Shown here: positions 1 through 10,846 of the stretch, in pieces
Layout of the letters: each line of letters begins with the position of its first letter
Position numbering within the stretch: position 1 is the first letter of the stretch
Source of the DNA: Coniochaeta sp. PMI_546
Taxonomy: Eukaryota; Ascomycota; Sordariomycetes; Coniochaetales; Coniochaetaceae
DNA length: 64,000 bases
Assembly (NCBI GenBank): GCA_021432605.1
Contig: MU271144.1
Coordinates: 248,001 to 312,000, forward strand
Reading direction: 5' to 3'
Translations under genes and position numbers: made by a program
The notes under the pieces: model-generated
Databases searched by the model: none
Told to the model about the DNA's origin: nothing
The model's input: only the letters and a program-made list of their open reading frames with translations

Positions 1-191
1 AGCAGAAGGAGCTGGCCGAGTCCGTCATCGCCAAGGTGCAGAAGGAGTTGGAGAACCCCAAGGTCCTGCAGCAGATTCTGCAGCAGAGTGTGGCAGATGT
101 TGAGAGTAAGTCTTCCTTCTCTATGGCAGACCGTGGGAGGGAAAACAACTGACAAGTTTCTGTAGGGATTGTCTCTTCCAAGGCGCAATAA
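1..191 (+). CDS. atp4: Mitochondrial ATP synthase subunit 4 (F1Fo stator b subunit), C-terminal end only
   Basis: This is the tail of a gene that begins before the window. Bases 3-104 read QKELAESVIAKVQKELENPK and on to SVADVE, the well conserved C-terminus of fungal ATP synthase subunit 4. That protein is the peripheral-stalk b subunit, which holds F1 against the Fo rotor in the inner mitochondrial membrane. The exon stops at 105 before a GTAAGT donor. A 60-nt intron (106-165) with an AACTGAC branch-like site ends in CTGTAG. The last exon (166-191) completes the split codon and adds RIVSSKAQ and a TAA stop, which is the expected family ending. The gene converges on the minus-strand monooxygenase; 287 bp separate their stop codons. 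Family assignment rests on about 42 visible residues, but they are distinctive. Confidence 0.88.
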
Positions 192-478
192 GCATTTGCA
201 TATAGAGCTGGCGAAAGAGAGATTCCCTATGTACTACCTTACCTACCTTAGTGTCCATACACGCCTTGTGCCATAGCCAATCTAGTTTTCCGACGTCTTC
301 ACACCGCTCAGCTGCCATGTGATGCTCGATTCCCTTGCAGGTTCACGCACATCAACACAGACATGGGACTGCAACCTAGAAAGCAATCTTTGAAACGACA
401 AGTGACTGATGGACAAACATAGGCACGTGATTTATCTAAGTATCTACATCATATATGAATCTGCTGTATCTAGCCCTC

Positions 479-2504
479 TCAATGCGACCACGGTCTCGCC
501 TTGTACCTCGGGTTCTCCTCGGGCTTGGCACCGTACGGTATCTCGACTTCCTCCGGGTTGATATACCACGACGGATCACCGTTCTTCTGCGTCTCACTCC
601 ACCCATTACCTAGCCACCGCAGCGGATTCTTCGCGGCCTTCTCATCGACATACTCGTAATCGAAATCCTCCCACCGCGGCGTCCTCAGCGCCTCGAGCGC
701 ATGCAGCGTCGAACCCGGCCACAGCCCGATAATCTTATCACCCTGCCCGCCCTCAGACCGGTACCACGACTTGCAGTTATCGGTATACACCTTATCCTTG
801 AAGTACTCGTCGCAGTATTCGCTGAAATCCCTGACCCGTTCCGGCTTCGGCTCGATGGTCGCGTAATCCTCCTTCTGCAGCTTGCGGATGATGCGCACGA
901 CGTAGTCCGTCTCGGCCTCGAGGATCTTGGTCAGGCTGCCGAAACCGATGGCGCTGTTGGGCCCGAACATCATCAGATAGTTCGGGAACCCGTCGATCGT
1001 CACAGACAGGTAGGACTCCGGGTACGGCGTCCAGCGCTCGGCGAGCGTCTTGCCGTTGCGCCCAATCACGTCAAAGGGAGGCGGGGCCGAGACGCGGAAC
1101 CCCGTCGCGCAGGCCAGGGCGTCGATCTCGATGTGGCGGCCCGAGGCGAGTACCACGCCGGTCTCTGTGACGCTGGCTATCTTGCCGTTTACGACCTCGA
1201 CGTTGTCTTGCGTCAGGGACTCGAGGAAGCCAACGCCGGGAGTGAGGCGACGACAGCCCGGGGAGAATGTCGGGATGATATTGTTCAACAGCTCCGGTTT
1301 GGCGGCGAGACGTTTGCTCATGTCCTCGCGGAAGGACTTGACCAGGAACTTTTGCATCTCGCTGCCTTGGATGGTGCTGTCGTGGATGAGGTTGCCGTCA
1401 TCTTCAATCAACTTGCGGATGGCGAGGTAGCCGGCTGGGTCCGAAGCGAAGGCTTGACGTTGGGCTTCGGTGACTGTTTACGGAAGTGATAAGTGTAAAG
1501 TTCAGGGAAGGTCTAGGTTGGGTGTCTTGAACTTACACTCGGTTTGTGAGGGATCCAGACCCAGCTGCCTCATGGCGTTATCGCCGAACGCACCCGAGAT
1601 CCAGGTCGGAGAGCGCATGAAGCACGTCAACTTTGTACCCTCAATCTTCTGGAGGGAGGGGATGATTTGGATGGCGCTGGAACCGTTTCCGATGACACCG
1701 ATCTTCTTGTTCTTGAAGTCATAACTGGGGTATGGATTAGCAAGCAATCCAAGAGCGGAGGGAAGAGCACCGGAAAAGAACTTACTTGTCATCCCAGTCG
1801 CCAGAATGCAGCAGTTTGCCTTGGAATTTATCCAGACCTGGCAGATCCGGCCAGTTGCACTCGTTCAACTGCCCTCGGGCGGTAATGAAGATGTCGGCCT
1901 TGTCCTCGAAGGTCTCACCAGTAGAAACATTCTTGACGTCGAGCTTCCATTTCTTTTCGTCCGCGAGCCACTCGGCTCTCTCGACTTTGTGCGAGGTCTT
2001 GATGAACCTCGTCGCGCCGAACCGGTCTGCTACGTCTTTGAGGTACTGCTGGATCTCCTTTCCAGGTGCGTACATCCTGGTCCAGTGCGGATTGGGCGCG
2101 AAGGAGTATTGGTACGAATGTGCTATGCCAGAATCAGTGCCCTCGTTCTTTGCTATGTTGTGGAAGTTCACAAGCTTACAGGGGATATCACAGGCAAGAC
2201 CGGGGTATTTGTTTAGGAACCAGACGCCGCCGACTTCCTCGTTTTTCTCGTACACGGTCAAATCGATGTTCCGCAGCTTTTCCGGTATCCTGTCGGCGCA
2301 TGTGAGCTACTTGTCCGTATCTCGTCGATGTTGACGACCGTCTTCAGCGACAATACGAACTCACCTAATAGCAGCACAAATTCCCGAGAAGCCGGCTCCC
2401 ACCATCACCACCCTAAGAGGCCGCAGATTTTCAATCGTAGCATCCTTCAGGGTGAATCCGCTGGCGCCGTTCGCCAGGCCGTTCACGCCAGTTGCCGAGC
2501 CCAT
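479..2504 (-). CDS. Baeyer-Villiger-type flavin monooxygenase (589 aa, 5 exons)
   Basis: This is a predicted FAD- and NADPH-dependent monooxygenase of the cyclohexanone/steroid monooxygenase group, which inserts one oxygen next to a ketone. Exons on the minus strand are 2504-2365, 2289-2180, 2122-1786, 1724-1537 and 1473-479. The introns are 75, 57, 61 and 63 nt with GT-AG ends, and all phases agree. Visible motifs are an N-terminal FAD Rossmann signature GAGFSG (residues 36-41), the Baeyer-Villiger fingerprint FQGKLLHSGDWD (183-194; consensus FxGxxxHxxxW followed by P or D), and a second NADPH Rossmann motif GNGSSA (208-213). The start ATG at 2504 gives MGSATGV and a short low-complexity lead before the FAD fold. 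No signal peptide is seen. The 57-nt second intron is in frame, so an ORF scan reads through it. No secondary-metabolism genes flank it, so the substrate is unknown. A flavin-containing hydroxylase role cannot be excluded, but the fingerprint favours Baeyer-Villiger oxidation. Confidence 0.9.
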
Positions 2505-3823
2505 CTTTTACTTCGTGTATGTATGTGCCGATCACTTGAAGTCTCAGGCGATGTTTTCGAAGTTCCGCAGACCAAGAAGTAGATCAGAGTCTTCTTTGCT
2601 TCTACTAATCGTCAAGCATGAAATGAGGAAGCTCCGGTGGTTACACAAAGGGACAAACACACAACATATATTAGGATCTCCAACTTCAGTATTGGGGGCG
2701 AGTGGTGCCGCCCTCGCGCTATAGATATAACTACGCAACCGTCATAGCTGGAACTACATGTGTGACATCCCATCTACCCATACAGATCTGCCCATTATCA
2801 ATCTCCGATCGAGGACCTCACCCAACGTCTCGGCACCTACACCCTGCACGTAGCGGCCCCCGTGGCATCCTGTGGCGCCATGGTCCACTTGGACACTTAT
2901 ACATATTCCGCCCGCAGGACCGCTAGAGAGTTAAGAATGTACGGCTATCCGTATGTGGAGCCGCGGAGGCGAGGTGGACAGGTAGAGTGAGGGAGTTTGC
3001 ATACCCCAGGGGCTGCCCGCGCGTAGGTCTGACGGTCGAACCCAGGTTTCGACGCCCATTTCTGGCCCTTCGCGACCTCTAGTGTGCCATTTGGAAGCAC
3101 TTAGTCAACGAACTGCGGACCGGTAACATGGGTCATGGCGTGGGGATGTACGCTGTGAATGCGCGACTCCGCGCGATCAAGTGCGGAGGCGGGGGCAGAA
3201 GGGCGGGGAATTTTGGGACCATGCCCTGAGTATTTGGGGCCAAGACAACCGAGACAGAGGTATGGAGATGCGGGGTTGATAATGGTTGGTAGTCCTGGAG
3301 GAGTGCTGTCAATAGTGTCGTGTTCGGCAAATGTTAACCTTACAGAGTTGGGGAGGCTCGATGATCCGAAGGCTTCGGACCATACTTCAGTCGCCGGTAG
3401 TCGTTTTCGGCGATAAGGGGGGTTTGGTAGAAGTCAGCAGACGCACGTGTTCACTGCCGATGCATGGTCCCGAACCAGGTTCTCAGTCTCTTCATCTTCC
3501 ATTAGGTACTTCTAAGAATGTATCAAGTTCTACGTAAACCTAGCGCGTGTTTGCACATTCTGAAGTGCATACGGCAGCTAGTGTTGACCGTCCTGGTCTA
3601 TGCCCATGCAGGGAAGAAGAACGCCTGTAACCCTAGCCCAAGACAGCCCCAGGCTGCCTATCCGTTATTCATCGCCCTGATGGCAATTCCTTGTAAGACA
3701 AAAGAAACAAAAAGGGGGATCGTTCCAGTATCAGGAGGGTGGATTCCACAGACGGAAAGTCACGGAAGAAAGGAAGGTATCAGCCTGCGTGGAATGAGGC
3801 CGAAGGAGAACAGAGGAGCATCA
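2505..3823. other. Intergenic stretch without a supported gene
   Basis: This 1.3-kb stretch holds the monooxygenase promoter at its left and the 3' flank of the CCCH gene at its right. Short ORFs occur on both strands but none shows a domain, codon bias or splice-consistent extension. I see no tRNA, repeat array or transposon feature. Confidence 0.6.
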
Positions 3824-5473
3824 TCAGAACCGGATGAAGTCCTTTTGCTGTTCGAATTCCAGGCCGTCTTCTTCGCCGATGAACTCTTCGACCTCGTCTG
3901 AGTCCACATCATCGCTGTCGATCGAGTCTCCGTCATCATCGCTTGAGATATCCTCCATCTCTTCGTCTTCGTCACTGTTCTTCTCGCGTGTCGCTCCATT
4001 CTTGCGTAGGACGCTTGCCCTCTCCCGGTGCAGGAGCTTACAGCCCTTGGTTTTACAGACGCCCGTGTTGCTGAAGTCTGGACACTCGAAAGCATGTCGC
4101 TCCGTGCATTCAGCGCCTTTCTGGCAGTAACCGAATAGCCCGAAGGAGCGGCACACAGGAGCACCTGGAGATACTTTGACGTGAGCATATCTGCAGTTGG
4201 GATTTGTACAGTGATCCTTGGCGAAATGCAAGCAGGTTGGAGTGCGCTCGGGGGTCAAATCATGAGACAGATCACAAGCATCACCGTTGATGCATTGCCC
4301 TTTTTGCAAGAAATCTTTGCAAACAGCCACACGCAAAGGATCGTGCAAATATCGACAGTTGGGGCCTTTCCGGCAAGAGCCTAAAGAGTAAGAATTCTGG
4401 TCAGTGCGTGCCCACATACGTACCACCTCGCAGCCACGGTCACGGCGCTTCTCGGCCGCTAGTTCTTGGAGATTTTGGGAGGTACCGATCGTGGAGAATT
4501 CTTTGCAGGGCACGTCAACTTTTTTGACTGTGCCCGCCCGCCTGTCAAAGTCTGAGGTTAGCGGCCACCCACGGTCGAGCCGGGAGACATACCGCTGCGC
4601 CTTGACAATGCCATGGCGATAAAGATTGCCGTTCTTGCTCCGATAGAACCTAACACCTGCAACGACGGCCGTCTTCGGTGTGGCTTTGGCGGAGTTGGTG
4701 TCACCTGTAGGAGGGCGGGAGTGAGCAGAGAACGCAAGATGGTATTGCATGGAGTGTGGGAAACGTGGCTCACCAGGCGCCTTAATAAGCTTGCTGCCGT
4801 TCTTCGTGACCAGAAAGCGGACACCATCAATTATGACCTCGTATGGACCTTGGATGTCAGTAACACCTTGAGCATCTGTAACACGTTTGAAATGGCCCAT
4901 AAGTTTAGCGCGCTCCCGCTGGTCTCTCGCGGTCCGAGACTGGAGTCGTGTTTGCTCGATGGCCAGCGTGCGAGCTTTGGCATCCTTCTCGTAGACCGAC
5001 GAGTTGATCAGTTGCCGGTGGCGGTCATTTCTGATGACCCAGGGAGATGTCGAGCTATCCGAGGCGGGATCGGACTCTGTGACGGCCGATTTGTTTGGCG
5101 GATTCCCACCGTTGAGCACGAGGGTTCGATGACGATGCGCATGGACTCCACCGCCTCTACCGCCACCTCTGTATCGCGAAGGGTACGGCGCGCCACGATG
5201 AAAGCCTGGGTTATATCCTCCTCCTGAAAAGTGACCGTCAACTTGTGCTTCTCGTAACCGAGGATCCGGTGGTGACATACGCTGAACTACCGGACGCTGT
5301 GGTGGTGCTGGAACAACACCTGCTTGCTCGTTCTTGAAGCGATTGATTTTACCTGCGCATAGGCAAGGGGGTCAGTGTGTAGCTCTACAAGAATGGGACA
5401 GGTTCCAGGCTTGTCAACACTTACCAGCTAGCTGGCTGATCTTCGCCATCATTTCCTGCTCCTCCGACGACAT
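3824..5473 (-). CDS. Five-CCCH zinc finger protein, ZC3H3/Red5-like (450 aa, 5 exons)
   Basis: Predicted RNA-binding nuclear protein. The order of features and five C-terminal CCCH fingers match the ZC3H3 family, whose fission yeast member Red5 belongs to the MTREC RNA-surveillance complex. Exons (minus) are 5473-5425, 5352-4774, 4704-4593, 4541-4486 and 4380-3824. Introns are 72, 69, 51 and 105 nt. The last three are in frame and stop-free, so a single 484-codon ORF hides them. Splicing rebuilds TPKTAVVAGVRFYRSKNGN-type core sequence and finger 1 as CKEFSTIGSC...CRYLH (CX8CX5CX3H). Fingers 2-5 follow as CKDF, CLHF, CRSF and CPDF units with CX7-8CX4-5CX3H spacing. The N-terminus is RG/Y-rich and the C-terminus is a strongly acidic D/E/S tail. 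Exon 1 starts MSSEEQEMMAKI. The 105-nt intron has a good branch site (ACTGAC) and acceptor but a weak donor (GTACCT), so that junction is less certain than the rest. Confidence 0.82.
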
Positions 5474-5956
5474 GTTCGCTATTGGCGTGCTACGCAAACC
5501 CTGCGTGATCGATATTAGAACAACTCCTTGGTGATAACAGCGTCCTGGAAAAGACTACGTTGTGGGAAGGTGGAAGTTGAGTTAGCGGTGTACGAAGGCG
5601 CGTAGGATAGAAAGCAAGAACCTGAAAGAACTTGGGCGGCTCTTTGTGGATATCAAATCACGCGCTAAACCTCATCTGCGTCATATTTTGCTGAGTAATC
5701 TCGTGCTGCAATGGCCTTTTATCGATAACGGCGCGACGCAGCGGATAAGACACATTCACTGACACACAAAGTGATCTACCACAGTAAATGATCTGTAGTG
5801 GCACAAACAAAGATAGATGTAGACACGCTTCTATTTATGACTAATAATGAAATACTGTCATGGCTCAGTCTCCGCCTAGCCCGTTGAGATGGTCATAACC
5901 CCAGACCGTATCATCACCAGTGTCGCTTAAGCCGTTCAAGAGTCTCTCTAGATATA
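5474..5956. other. Intergenic: upstream of the CCCH gene, downstream of pkr1
   Basis: These 483 bp are promoter and leader for the minus-strand CCCH gene and also contain the 3' end of pkr1. I see no gene, RNA or repeat here, and no convincing TATA element. Confidence 0.5.
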
Positions 5957-6502
5957 TCATTTGTCCTTCTCGTTCTCATTCTCCGACACCTTCTCCCACT
6001 CATCCTCAGTACTGACACTGCTCTTGGTGCCCTGCGATGGCGAGTTGTTCCCCGCAGCAACCCGTAGCTTCAGCTCGCCCTGCTTCTGGACGACCTCCAC
6101 CTCATTGCTCGCTGAAGCCGCCTTCGTGATGTCGTCGGGGTTCCCTCCTACCACTGTCACTCCCGCTCTTCCCCGTCCCTTGTTTGCGCCAACATCTGAT
6201 CTGCCCTCAACCTCCGTCTCGCTGTCGTCGCTCTTTGCTATGGGAGTTTGCCCAGAGCGACGCGCCTTCTCCTCCTCTTGCTGCTGGTGTACCTTGAGCT
6301 CCCGTGCAAACCAGTTGATCGCCCACCAGAGACCACCTGATATGCCTGATAACACCACGAAATGTATGCTCTGTGTTGCGACAAGAAGCAGGGCCAGGAC
6401 AAGCTGCAGCGCGGCAAAGGTGACGTTCGTGGCGATCAGGAGCGTTGGTGTCGGTCCAGGCGTGAAGATCGACTCCCAAAGATCCGAGACGAAGGACGTC
6501 AT
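5957..6502 (-). CDS. pkr1: V-ATPase assembly factor Pkr1 (181 aa)
   Basis: Small ER membrane protein of the Pkr1 family, which in yeast helps assemble the Vo sector of the vacuolar proton ATPase and was first noted for killer-toxin resistance. The N-terminus MTSFVSDLWESIFTPGPTPT is the family signature (W-x-S-I-F-x-P-G). It is followed by two hydrophobic segments, about residues 20-45 (TLLIATNVTFAALQLVLALL) and 48-70 (SIHFVV to WWAINWF). After ARELK the protein becomes a charged, low-complexity cytosolic tail of about 100 residues, longer than in yeast Pkr1 but common in filamentous fungi. The tail ends in KVSENENEKDK. The start at 6502 is the first in-frame ATG; the frame stays open upstream to about 6619 but with no ATG. 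No intron is needed. It lies head to head with the large F-box gene across 1.4 kb. Confidence 0.88.
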   Translation of the reverse strand: MTSFVSDLWESIFTPGPTPTLLIATNVTFAALQLVLALLLVATQSIHFVVLSGISGGLWWAINWFARELKVHQQQEEEKARRSGQTPIAKSDDSETEVEGRSDVGANKGRGRAGVTVVGGNPDDITKAASASNEVEVVQKQGELKLRVAAGNNSPSQGTKSSVSTEDEWEKVSENENEKDK

Positions 6503-7930
6503 AATCAGAGCGCGACGCGAGGCGATGCGCAGCGCAGCGCAGGTCTGGTTTACGTAGAACTTGCGAGTGCGAAATGACGCTGTGTTGCTGGGTATGCTGG
6601 GCGCGTGGGCGGTTGGCAATTGGCAGCTCGGAATCTGTCGCTAATAAGTATCGGTAGGTAATCTAGACTGGAAGACAGCCGTTGCGGTTTCTGTTTATAG
6701 TGGACAACAAAGGACACCTCTGATTAGGCTGCCTGGAAGAGAGTCCGAACTGGACAGCGTGGTTTGTTTAGACAGGTGACTCCGGCGGGCTTCGCGTCAG
6801 TCAGCCACTGATGTAACCGGAAACTACTATACTAGTGAGGCAAAAATTTGGACGTGGAGGCATAAGACCCCGCAGCCTCACATAACGGAGGCCAGATTTT
6901 ATCGACGAAGCGCCTGTCACGAGCCGACTCAGGTGGCTGGTGTCGCTTGACGCGCTCTGCAGGGCAAAAGCAATCACGATCTCAAACTTTGCGATTATGC
7001 ATAAGGTCGTACGCAAGGAATATGGAACTTGAAATGGTATGTGGTGCATTACCGGTACTACGTGTAGATTGGTGGTGAACATTGCCAGAGTAACTTCAGC
7101 AGCGGGCAAATGGGAAGGAGCTACCTTTTGGAGTGGTTGCTCCTGTCAGGTACGGTAATATGAAGCCCCACCTTCCTTGAAGAGCTTATAAGTAGCCCCT
7201 TTCAGCTGCCAAAAAAGTGTTGAGGTGTCCACGATGCCAACCCGGACATATAGGTAGACCGACAACAAAATACGCGAGGAATGCAGGACTTCTGTTGATA
7301 AGGTATTCGCGAATATTTGTGAAGATTACTGGCATTGGTTTTACGGACGCTCGCTACGTGGACTAACAACGACATCCTAGAGTTGTAGTGGGAGTCGCAA
7401 GGAGAGTGTATGACATTCCATGGACGGACTTTACCTTGGGCGCCTTCCTTGCTTCCGCCACCAGTTCCAGGTTAGATGCTGCACAGATGCTCAGCTTGTC
7501 AAGACTTTGTCAAGAGCTTCTAGTAATATGTCGAAGAGCAATATTAAAGAGGTAAATTTAAGGTTGAGTTACAAACAAGAGCACGGCAGTGGTGAGGCGA
7601 AGGAGGGGATTTGAGATACGCTAGTCTGGAACCGGTTGGGACGCCGTGCTGTGATAGGCAAAAGCCTGGACCTTCCCCATGATTGTACCCCGGTTCTCCA
7701 TATGCAGCGCCGACAGGACGACCCCAGTAACGACCGACATCCCGATTTCAATTTCTTATCTCCAAGCACAAACGCAGTCACGAAGTCACGAGGCCATCGT
7801 CAGCCCTTTGAAAGCTCTACACCTGTAGCTCCAGATACTCCGACGCTGGCCACGCTGACCTCCCCGGTGAGCAGCCGGACACAAGTTACTGTCGAAAGCA
7901 ATGTTGGCCATTAGCCCACCCAATTCGTGA
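6503..7930. promoter_or_regulatory. Divergent intergenic region between pkr1 and the F-box gene
   Basis: This 1.4-kb region separates two genes transcribed away from each other, so it must hold both promoters. I see no supported gene. The longest ORF, about 102 codons near 6801-7109 on the minus strand, has no recognisable features. I cannot point to specific promoter elements. Confidence 0.45.
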
Positions 7931-10846
7931 ATGGCTCAACATCTTTCACCATCATCACCTTCGATCGAGACACCACCAAACGACACCATGGCTCCTTCCG
8001 AGAAGCTACATCTAGACTCGGAGGTAGAGTCGTCAGATTCAACGTTCCTGGGCGGCGGCGTTTCTATGGACAGTTCTGCCTCAACCCTCAGCGCATCAAG
8101 AGACCAATCAAGAACGACCGTTTCCAAGTATTTGAAGGACAAGGAACGGGAATGGAACAAGGTCTCAGAACGGAACGGACCGCTCACCTTACTCGAGCTT
8201 CCTGTCGACATCTTACGATTGATAGTCAAAGAGGCAAGTTTGTTACTCTGTCCTACCAGGTGTTGCCGAATGGTGCTAACCGCGAAAGTCACAGATAACA
8301 CATACAAACGATCTCACCTCCCTAGCCTTGACAAACTCCACCCTGCACAACCTCGCGGTGCCACATATATACGCCCGGTTTGATATCGTCTGGCCGGACG
8401 GGCATGTGACATCAACCGATTCCAAAAGCGTCGATGCCCTTACTTACGGATTGTCGACTCTGTGCTTAGGAAGCTCCTTTGCTCGGACCACGCGACGACT
8501 ATTTAATCCAGACGCCCCTCATCTATCGAGATACAAAGGCAACGAATATGCCAAGTATACTCGCAAGTTCTCGCTCGGTAATGGCCCGAACGACTGGGTT
8601 GCCGAGTACATGATCACGAAGGAGAGTGGAAAGATGCTAGGCACGCTTGTCGCCCTTGCCGTGGCAAAGATGGTGTCATTGGAGACATTCGTTTGGGACA
8701 TGCCCACGGGCGTGCTGTCTGACATATTCATGGGCCTCGCGTCCTTACCCGAGCATTACGACAACAACGAATGCAAACTGGATCGAGTATGGATCAGATG
8801 GCATGATAACAGCGAAACACTAGCTTTGCCAGCGCCTGCGAACAACGCCCCTCTGGGAACGACCTTCGTCTCAGCAAGCGTGCCAGTTGGCAGCACCTTG
8901 ACTCCGATAGGGATTCTCCTGCCAGACAATGCTACCCACCCGCCTTCCAGAGGTCCTATCTCCTACGCGGAGCACCGCGTCGAGTACCCGACCTTCAGTG
9001 TATTACCGCCGCTGAAGAGCCTGACCGTCTTGGAAATTGACGAGCTGGCATACTTGGATGAGATGGCGGATCTGATTGCACGCTCGGTTCATCGTCTACA
9101 GGAGCTCAGGGTAGGCATATCCGCCAAGGCCATCCACAAAGACTTTGCTCAAACGTGGGATGGGTCAAACCTGCAACAGATCGATCACAACGCGAGGTGG
9201 CCTGGCGAGAGTACCATTGGCGAGAGGCGATTAGGCGGCGTTCTGGGGGTGCTAGTAGGGAAGATCTACGATATTAGGAGAAGGACTGCGGCCAAGTGCA
9301 AGGAGAAGGTCCGTCCGGTAGCCTCGCCGTCTTCTGAAAGTGTTACTTTATCAAACACTCCTTTACCAGCTCAGGTACAGGCAGACAACGAGGAAGCATC
9401 ACCCACAGGGAGCTCCACACCAGCTGCTGCTGATGGCCTCCAAAACGGCAACGAAGCACAGCCAGTGTCAGGAGGACAAGCTGCTTCCGACTTGACGTGG
9501 GGGGCAAAGTCTATCTTCTCCAAGCCCTGTCGGTCTAGCAAGTCAACCTCTTCCGGAAGGAAGAGACTGGACGGAAAGTTGACACTTCAGACACTGGAGC
9601 TCGAACGAGTTGCCCTTTCTCTGCATGTTTGTCGGTATGCGATTGACTGGACGACCCTGACGAGTGTGACCATCCTGGACTGTCCTCAGCATGAGACCTT
9701 GTGGAAGATGCTCAAGAAACAGTACCAGCCTACGCCTGCGACTTCTGGCTGGGGCATCTCGACAACGAGCAGACCGACAGTGTCAAACGCACCCCTCCAA
9801 TACCAACTTCAACTAAGGCGTATCCACACAGACGCCGCATCGGCGGCATTAATAAGCTTTGTCAAGGAAACATTGGCACCAAACTCACTCGAGGTCCTGT
9901 TTCTGCAAGATAGGAAGCGTAACGGCCTTCCGGTTCAGGTCACCATCGAACAAATATTCAAGGGTGCGATAAAGCGGCATCGTTCGAGTCTACAGAAATT
10001 ACTCATAGATAGCTCCCAGCGACCAAATGTTCAGGGTGTTAATGCTATCGAGAACAACACGTCGAGGTGGCAGAAATGGGTGCTGCCGACTGAAATGGTG
10101 ATGTACATCACCAGCGGGCGGATGAGCAACCTGAAGGAGTTGGCTGTGTCTCTGGACTACAAGGACTGGGTGAGTCTCCTGTCGCACATGCGCAGTTTGG
10201 TCTCGGCAACAATTTGATGGCTAACGCATGTATACAGCATGCCTTCCTCCAGCGTCTACCGAACTTACCACAACTACGCTCCCTAAACATACCGAACATA
10301 TCCAACCACATCGTCGAACCCTTCGAGCCCAAAGAACTAGCCATGCAGATTGCGGATATCATCACTCTCCGACCAGAAATCCAGCTCTGTTACGTGGGGA
10401 TCTCGACAAAGTGCTTCGAAATCCTTGAAACCCGCAATGACAGGAACGCCAGCAATGGCGCCGGCGGCACCGAGGGCGGGGCGAGCGGCACTACTGTACA
10501 TGGGAACGGCGCCATCCACGCAGCTGCCGACAACACCCAGGATGGTGACGGGGCCATAGAGGTCGATACGTCCGAGGATGATGATGAGGACGACGACGAT
10601 GAGGAGGAGGAGGACGACGGCGACGACACAGAGGATGAGGATGGCGGAGGCGATGGCGCTGATGGAGGCACGTCGACAGGTCCGACAGATCCGGAGGAGA
10701 CGCAAAGCGAGAATGAGGGCGGGGACGATTCCGACGACGATAGTTTCGTTGAGGATCCTGCCTTCAAGACCCGGCTCCGTCTCCGCGAGATCCTTTTTTA
10801 TGACGATAAGGTTGCGATTTTCAAGGCTCGCCACGGAAAGTTATAG
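7931..10846 (+). CDS. Large F-box protein (928 aa, 3 exons, one GC-AG intron)
   Basis: Predicted substrate-recognition subunit of an SCF ubiquitin ligase. Exons are 7931-8233, 8295-10169 and 10238-10846. Joining exons 1 and 2 gives LTLLELPVDILRLIVKE, then ITHTNDLTSLALTNSTLHNL, then AVPHIYARFDI, a clear F-box (residues about 86-125) of the fungal F-box/LRR-like type. Intron 1 (61 nt) begins GCAAGT rather than GT, after AAAGAG. It has a GCTAAC branch site and a CACAG acceptor, and no nearby GT donor preserves the F-box. Intron 2 is an ordinary 68-nt GT-AG intron. The middle of the protein carries leucine-rich-repeat-like stretches and a serine/proline-rich insert around residues 330-400. The C-terminal 200 residues hold a long Asp/Glu run. 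An in-frame ATG 19 codons downstream is an alternative start. The target is unknown. Confidence 0.82.
10574..10665 (+). repeat. Purine-rich low-complexity tract encoding an acidic run
   Basis: A GAGGAT/GACGAC-type imperfect trinucleotide tract lies inside exon 3 of the F-box gene. In frame it encodes almost uninterrupted Asp and Glu, so it is selected as protein sequence or at least tolerated there. It is probably variable in length between strains. Confidence 0.7.

Noticed and set aside
701-1489. 262-codon ORF on the plus strand
   Set aside because: It is fully antisense to exon 5 of the flavin monooxygenase, where GC-rich codon use leaves the opposite strand open. It is Arg/Leu/Val-rich with no domain.
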